DNA from: Streptomyces mangrovisoli
GTDB lineage: Bacteria; Actinomycetota; Actinomycetes; Streptomycetales; Streptomycetaceae
Direction of reading: 5' to 3'
Length of the DNA stretch: 53,103 bases
Assembly (NCBI RefSeq): GCF_000974985.2
Contig: NZ_LAVA02000082.1
Coordinates: forward strand, 1 to 53,103
The position numbers and the translations under genes are program-made. Each line of letters begins with the position of its first letter. Position 1 is the stretch's first letter. Positions 53,086-53,103 of this stretch are shown one piece after another. Below the pieces are notes generated by a model. The model was given only the letters and a program-made list of their open reading frames with translations, was not told the origin of the DNA and searched no databases.

Positions 53086-53103
53086 GGGTGATCACCTTTG
53101 GGG

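Overview
The window is high-GC DNA (third codon positions almost all G or C, many GTG starts, 4-nt ATGA/GTGA gene overlaps). Its gene content (ECF42 sigma factor with DGPF proteins, three RsbU-type PP2C phosphatases, secreted glycoside hydrolases, dispersed GCGCGGGGAACTGCGCGA-type repeats) fits a Streptomyces-like actinomycete chromosome. I see no rRNA, tRNA, CRISPR array, transposase, integrase or replication origin. It reads as an accessory or metabolic region built from short operons.

Layout. 1-7460 (minus): a coupled acyl-CoA carboxylase beta subunit, fatty acyl-AMP ligase and ACP-KS-AT-ACP polyketide synthase. This is the domain logic of the mycobacterial AccD4-FadD32-Pks13 module, and it runs off the left edge. 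7612-14016: a membrane protein, a secreted HKD-motif phospholipase D-like protein, a zinc-ribbon protein, a zinc alcohol dehydrogenase, a ferric-reductase-like flavocytochrome and a class I glutamine amidotransferase. 14174-17875 (minus): FAD oxidoreductase, DGPF/SnoaL fusion, DGPF protein and ECF42 sigma factor, the last three overlapping by 4 nt. 18186-22922 (plus): a tightly coupled four-gene polysaccharide operon (UDP-sugar 6-dehydrogenase, hyaluronan-synthase-like GT2, small one-helix protein, IcaB/PgaB-like deacetylase). 22897-28915: a P-loop kinase, a WGR/beta-propeller protein, a DUF6629 membrane protein, DUF4177, an acyltransferase-3 protein and an LPG-synthase-TM protein. 29025-37711: secreted GH54 arabinofuranosidase with duplicated ricin lectins, an aldo/keto reductase remnant, MMPL exporter with divergent MarR, secreted GH5 enzyme with a repeat domain, and a DUF3592-like membrane protein. 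37856-45256: three PP2C/RsbU phosphatases and an IclR regulator. 45457-53085: a coupled GH63-GH13 pair, an SDR, and a coupled MoxR ATPase / HExxH-VWA pair.

How it fits together. The left operon should make or condense a long carboxy-acyl product. The 18-23 kb operon should make a uronic-acid-containing, partly N-deacetylated extracellular polymer. GH54 and GH5 point to plant-polysaccharide degradation, and the phosphatase cluster to partner-switching sigma control. These functional links are inferences from family membership and gene order; the reading frames, motifs, overlaps and repeats are read directly. Start codons were chosen from Shine-Dalgarno spacing, and weak cases are flagged.
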